In this document: positions 59,349 through 64,000 of the stretch, one piece after another | Numbering within the stretch: the first letter of the stretch is position 1 | Layout of the letters: every line of letters begins with the position of its first letter | Notes under the pieces: model-generated | Seen by the model: only the letters and a program-made list of their open reading frames with translations | Told to the model about the DNA's origin: nothing | The model's database searches: none | Translations under genes and position numbers: made by a program | NCBI GenBank assembly: GCA_036245805.1 | Contig: BTRK01000006.1 | Coordinates: 50,337,257 to 50,401,256, forward strand | DNA: 64,000 bases | Source of the DNA: Pristionchus mayeri | Taxonomy: Eukaryota > Nematoda > Chromadorea > Rhabditida > Neodiplogasteridae | Reading direction: 5' to 3'

Positions 59349-60503
59349 TTATTCGTCCATGAAATTGTGTACATTGTAATGTCTCTCAGCATAAATTCGA
59401 TGTGCTCTTATTCTTCTCTGCTTCGTTTCCTCGGAAGGAGCCTCGCTCGACCTATCCTCATCTTCGTTTGAGTTCTGGTTCTCAGGTGGGAATTCTTCAG
59501 TATATGAGTTCTCTTTGTGGGGAGGAAATCCTTCACTGAATCCGGTCAGTTCATCCATCAGTATTTCTATCGGCTGCTGTCAAAAATATCGTCGAGATTG
59601 TTCATGACCGACACTTCAATCAGATCAGCGTCGCTCTTGAAGTCCTCATCATCGAAAACTCCTTCGTCAATGTCGAACTCTTCTTCATTTTCTGATCCCA
59701 AAGAATAACTCCCGCTTTCCTCCATGCCGTCATCCGATCTCTTGAGTCTTGTGCACCTTCTTCCCTTCTTCTTCGTTTCTTTCTTCGCTCCATTCACATA
59801 ACTTGCTTTTATCTATGCTTTGATCCGACTGTAATACGAGTTAATTTGTCTCGCATTCAGTCTCTCCTCGGGAGTGAACATTCGGGTTCCATCGGGATCA
59901 CAGCTTCACGCATTCTCTTCTCCGCTACTTCTGCCGGCACATTCGTTCGAGTCGTAATATCTTCATCGAACACCTTCTCGACGAACTCTTTGGCCTTTTC
60001 AGAATATATTGAAGATACATTTTTCTTCCTGAGTGCATAGCGTTGATCAACAAGCGAATTCGGATACACTTCGCCGGTAATATCCTCTTGGAATGCTTCT
60101 TCGAGTTCGGGAATGACAATGCGCTGGGCAAGGGCACCCTCGATTCCGCCAGAGAAGAGCCGGAGTGGCATGTCTCGCATGGAATACTGAAGTGCGGCAG
60201 AGTAGTGATCAGTACGCAGAATGTGAACCTCCAAGGCATCCTTGGAGCCGAAGGACGAAGAGGACGTGATTACGGGGAAATGGAAGATGTTGTACTCTAA
60301 ATCCTCATCCGATCCGGTGGGAATGTCGTAATCTCCGTCTCACTTCTGGCGCGAAAGAGCGTTAGTAGCGGGAGTGATTCTCCAGTATCCAGCAGGAGTA
60401 GTTCCATCTTCACGGGGATAAAATCATCCACTCTTCTCCACATACAACATTCCTCCGTTACCCTTGTCCTTGAACGAAGATGCTCGGATGAAAGCGTGTC
60501 CAT
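59349..60503 (-). pseudogene. Degenerate acidic protein gene inside fold-back E3
   Basis: On the minus strand a frame starts MDTLSSEHLRSRTRV (60503) and runs to about 60340, where the reading shifts to GDYDIPTGSDEDLEYNIFHF. It continues through MPLRLFSGGIEGALAQRIVI and FVEKVFDEDITTR to about 59905. It shifts again to DPDGTRMFTPEERLNARQIN and SYYSRIKA, meets a TAG at about 59815, and then gives an acidic run (SENEEEFDIDEGVFDDEDF) and a tail ending HNFMDE. At least two frame breaks and one stop separate long coding-like blocks. The protein is not recognised. It could be the element's own lost protein or a captured host gene. Confidence 0.5.
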
Positions 60504-61256
60504 TCTACCGAATGAAAGGCAACATAGAAGAATAAGAGCACATCGAATTTATGCTGAGATACATTAAAATGTAGACAATTTCATGGACGAATAACTGACC
60601 CTCTTAAAATATCGCTTTATCTGTGCTGTATTCGATGTATTCGCAAAAGTAATGACTATTATTAATGATCAAGCTTCAATACATAATAGTTATTGAGTAT
60701 AAACTCGATATGCATCGAAAAAACTTAGTTAGAAGCGAAAAAAAATTGGCAAAAATTTGATGTCGTCGACCGGAATCGAACCCTGGTCGGCGATTGCGTG
60801 CTAGTTTTCCGTGAAAAAGTCAACAACGGGCATGCAGGATCATAATGAGCTTGGTTCCATCAGATTCCCCATGCAATTTCACACAAAATATCAATTTTCC
60901 AGGAGGTGCAATTTATAGGAACATGGTGCACCATGCACTTTAATATGAGAAAGTCGTCGATTTTTTACGTTTTCAAGCGTTTTCTGAATACCACTGGGAG
61001 AAAAGCTACGAAAACTTGGAATCTGACATAACTTTTCATGCGCTTTCGAATGGTATACATCTTGACGGGGTCAAATAAAGATGAAAAAGTTCGATCTGAA
61101 AGTTCAAAGATCAACTTTTCGGGCTAATTTTTCGGCTGAAGTGTATCCCACCCCTAGTGACTCTAACCTCCAAGTATGAACCTCAGAAGATGATTTTGAA
61201 AGATTGTGCCACTTCCTTTCCGACATCTGACGTTCTTACGGAGACAGCGTTTTAAT

Positions 61257-61768
61257 TAAAAATTTCAGTATTCCTGGAATTCTCTCCGAATTACTTCACA
61301 TTTGCCAATTCTGCAGTCTTTCTATCTAGATAATATCCTCCAAAAACGCGACATTGAAGGGTCGCAAAAAGTTAAAATTCGAATTCTCAGTACATTTTGC
61401 TCTAATCTATAAATTTCAAACTGGTAAATATATTTTGAACCTAGAGAAGTTCAAAACGACACTGAACTCTGTAACAAGAGAGATTCCAAAATTTATGAAA
61501 ATTTCGAATTTTGAAAAATTAAATATTTGCAAACTATCAATACGACTATAATAAAAGTGTTTTCAGCACAATTCTCATTCGCATTTATTTTTGTACATAA
61601 ATAAGGATGGTTTGAACATAACCCGTTGAGAATTCGAATTTTAACTTTTTGTGACCCTTCGATGTCGCATTTTTGGAGGATATTATCTAGATAGAAAGAC
61701 TGCAGAATTGGCAAATGTGAAGTAATTCGGAGAGAATGCCAGTACTACTGAAAGTTTTACAAATAATA
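61257..61768. mobile_element. Nested palindrome in the right arm of E3
   Basis: aaaatttcagta at the left and tactgaaagtttt at the right. Inner arms ctccgaattacttcacattt and aaatgtgaagtaattcggag extend about 160 bases. The left arm of E3 has an uninterrupted gttttaataatattggg (reverse sense) at the matching point near 58690, so this is a later insertion. Confidence 0.8.
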
Positions 61769-62567
61769 TTGGGGAGAACGTTTTGAGAATCATACTTTTT
61801 CTGGTCGCAAATTCGGCCAAAATCGGCAGGTCGGAAATCGATTTTTCCAAAATTTAAATGTTGGCGAATATTTTAGTGGAATTAGGTGTAGATATTTTAA
61901 AAACACTGTAAAATAATCAAAACTGATCATGACTGACCGAAACATTTCAAATACGGCTAGATGTTGTGCTACACACCTCGAGTTAGCAACCTTTGATCGT
62001 CTATTTAGCAATTTGAGCCATCTTCGATTTGAACGATTATTTTATGTAAGATGTAGGTAGACTTCTTCTTTAATATTCTGAAATAAAATTTCCTGCAACG
62101 CACCTGCATGATACCAAAATATATTTATTTTTCGAACAGAAATTGATTTTTCAGCGCCAACTTTTTTGGTTTGCATCCAGTCAAAAAGTGGTCAACAGTA
62201 AAGTTGATCGCCGTATTTTTCCACGCATTTCGCGCACCGTGCCATCCATGTAGCTCATATGTGAGCTGAAATACAGTATGGCCGGTTTTGGAACCGGGGA
62301 AATACCTATAATCCGGCTCTGGGACAAATGACCTTGTTCAATCGTAATCTTGTCCCTAGACTAACGTAACATTATAATTTGATCGATTTTAAATGGGTTT
62401 GAAAAAATTGTTCGCGAAGGGGCACTTTTTGCTTCACCGACTCGTGATACCTGTGTTATAAGATTAATTGATTGATTGATTGATTGATCGATCGATTGCG
62501 GATCGTGGAGCGTAATGGGAGCAGCTGGTCGTCTGCTGATGATGCGTGCGCAGCCGTCGGAGGAAGA

Positions 62568-63550
62568 ATGGGACAACCGGAGGACGAGGCCACCCTCACT
62601 GCGCTGGCCGGATACCTGAAGACGGTAGGGAGCGTTGTATTGACAGATTTTCTCCATAGTCTCTACTTCCGACTATCAAGAATTTACTGACTGCCGATGG
62701 GCTAGTTTCTCAAAGAGTTCGAGGCGGTCTATATTCTCCAGACAGGGATAATGATGATAAAGTATGAACCACTCTGTCCCCAACGGCGAGTATACCTAGC
62801 GTGAATTGAGAAGCCGTGATGGTTGATGACGTCGTTTGCTCAGGTCTTCTCTCTTCCCATCCTCACCGGGTTCGTCGTCGGGAACGTGGAGACTGCCGAG
62901 GTCGCCATCGTCTGCAGGGACAATCACTTCCTGGCGCTGGCCAACGACACCGACCAGCTCATTCTCGGGGTGAATATGCTCAAAAGATCAAAAGATCTCA
63001 AAAGATCGGAAGATTATTGGGGTGTATCATTGGAGAACTGCTCGATCTAGAAGTCTTAATTTTGAGCACAATGATGAATTTGGAACGCATTATGTTAGAA
63101 CTCTGTATAGTTCTAAAATTGCCAATATTTAAAAAAAATGCACCCCTGTTTAACGACCTGTGCGTTTTCGACTCATTCCGTACGTTTGAGGAGCCGTCCG
63201 AGCAGGAGGCCTGCGTCTTCATCACCAACAACGACTACAAGATGCATTACGGACCGTGCGCGACCGCCGCAATGGTGCTGTGCAGCCAACGTAAGTTGTG
63301 GCAGTATGGTGAAATATCGGAAGAATGCATTGTTGCATCATTGCGTTGTTATCAGTGATGCACCTGCAATAGTATTCCTTGTAACAAGTGAACGATCGTT
63401 GTTCCTCCACTACTCGGCACTTTCTCAGCTTTCTTTGACATCATTCATCATGAATTTAACCCATAATTTTCAGCGGAAGAATCGCACGACTCGTGCTCGG
63501 TGGCGCCCACTTGCAGCTCCGCGTTTGTTTTCCCTAACTGTATTCAATAA
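62568..63550 (+). CDS. Small roadblock-like protein, possibly LAMTOR5 homologue
   Basis: Four exons join in phase: 62568-62624 (MGQPEDEATLTALAGYLKT), 62844-62969, 63191-63290 and 63474-63550 (TAA), giving 119 residues. The body has alternating strand-like hydrophobic blocks: LPILTGFVVGNVETAEVAIV, HFLALANDTDQLILG, ACVFITNNDYKMHYG, TAAMVLCSQ. Length, the EATL start and the order of blocks recall LAMTOR5/HBXIP, a Ragulator subunit at the lysosome, but identity is low and rests on memory. The Cys/Ser-rich C-terminal 25 residues are not part of that family. The gene begins about 115 bases after the end of E3. The last exon could instead splice onward. Confidence 0.45.
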
Positions 63551-64000
63551 ATGAACAATTGTTTTGCAGCTGGACGCCTGACTACAATTCATCGACCACG
63601 AGCAGGTAGTGGAGAGAAAGCATTAACTGATAGGGAAGCACACTTTTCAGAATCGCCGGCCCGAATGACAATTGTGAGCTATAACTCTTATATTAGAGCA
63701 AGAATCATCGTCAGCCACCACGCCGACCTCAATCTCGCCTGGTACTGGAACATTTCCGACGATCTCGACGCTATCGACGTTGTCGACGGCATCTGGAAGC
63801 GGTATCGAAGTATGTTTACCTCCTTCCAATTCTTCTTCAGTCCCCACTGGCCCGAGTACCCTCTCATCCGCCACTAATACATCCACTACCGTGAGTCGGT
63901 CAGGAGGAGGAGGAAGTGCCACTACTCCCTCGGGATGTAAGAATCAGATTCTCTGCACTCTTGCACAATAATTATGTATCTAGATCATGCTCGACAATGA
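63551..64000 (+). other. Possible further exons to the right edge
   Basis: Splice-flanked segments at about 63571-63605, 63650-63674 and 63700-63900 can be read in phase. The last would be a Ser/Thr/Pro-rich stretch (SSSATTPTSISPGTGTFPTI, then STLSTLSTASGSG). Linking them to the gene at 62568 would need a 30-base intron (gtattc...ttgcag, from 63541), which is unusually short. I cannot decide whether this is a longer gene or the start of another one. Confidence 0.3.

Larger units (their letters stand above)
58016..62453. mobile_element. Large fold-back element E3 (4.4 kb) with a broken gene inside
   Basis: Ends are caggtatcacgagtcagtgg and, on the right, the reverse complement with one change (cgactcgtgatacctg). 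The left arm is about 58016-59418 and the right arm about 60523-62453. The arms match closely except that the right arm carries an extra nested palindrome (about 61257-61768). Both arms contain a B-box-like element: ggttcgatgcc at 59160-59170 and, in the opposite orientation, ggaatcgaacc at 60772-60782. The centre (59419-60522) holds degenerate coding sequence on the minus strand. No transposase is recognised. Confidence 0.85.

Overview
The window is animal genomic DNA, most likely from a chromadorean nematode. Genes are split by many short phase-consistent GT-AG introns with nematode-like acceptors. They include a SAD-1/BRSK kinase that I can follow end to end, an SSP-type major-sperm-protein (MSP) domain gene, an SLC17-like transporter and a G-alpha subunit. 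I see no bacterial operons, CRISPR array or rRNA. The genus cannot be named from this sequence. Exon joins below were placed by hand from splice sites, reading phase and remembered family conservation; none was checked by alignment or transcripts.

Layout. 1-2.55 kb (minus): an LTR-retrotransposon gag-like reading frame running off the left edge, with a CCHC zinc knuckle and a KSTSSG repeat tract. 3.5-4.15 kb: an inverted array of short subrepeats. 4.43-5.28 kb (minus): the 5' exons of a WASH-complex FAM21/WASHC2 homologue. 6.2-13.2 kb: a duplicated region with three copies of a 105-residue, 12-cysteine secreted peptide gene, each with a TATA box next to a palindromic repeat. 15.7-22.0 kb (+): a 14-exon SLC17-like transporter with a 1.1-kb fold-back element in an intron. 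22-27 kb: repeat-rich intergenic DNA. 27.25-36.5 kb (+): sad-1, about 27 exons. 36.5-41 kb: intergenic, with a TA-flanked palindromic transposon and a fold-back element. 41.0-44.9 kb (+): the MSP-domain gene. 45.3-48.8 kb (minus): an 11-exon G-alpha gene with an inverted pair of tRNA-Val genes in one intron. 50.1-54.2 kb (minus): a THAP-domain DDE transposase (Kolobok-like) of 12 exons with one in-frame stop, and just upstream of it a gene with a P2X7-like C-terminal domain. 56.6-57.6 kb (+): a possible small secreted peptide. 58.0-62.45 kb: a 4.4-kb fold-back element whose centre carries a broken acidic protein gene. 62.6-63.6 kb (+): a small roadblock-like protein, possibly LAMTOR5-like, then possible further exons to the edge.

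The host genes are unrelated housekeeping, neuronal and sperm functions and do not form a pathway. What unifies the window is mobile DNA. There are at least three small palindromic repeat families, several near-perfect fold-back elements of 0.5-4.4 kb, and three fold-backs (8.5, 39.5 and 58.0 kb) that share a subterminal module. The most interesting items are that fold-back superfamily with its internal degenerate gene, the transposase plus P2X7-like gene pair, and the triplicated 12-Cys peptide whose mature sequence is identical in all copies.
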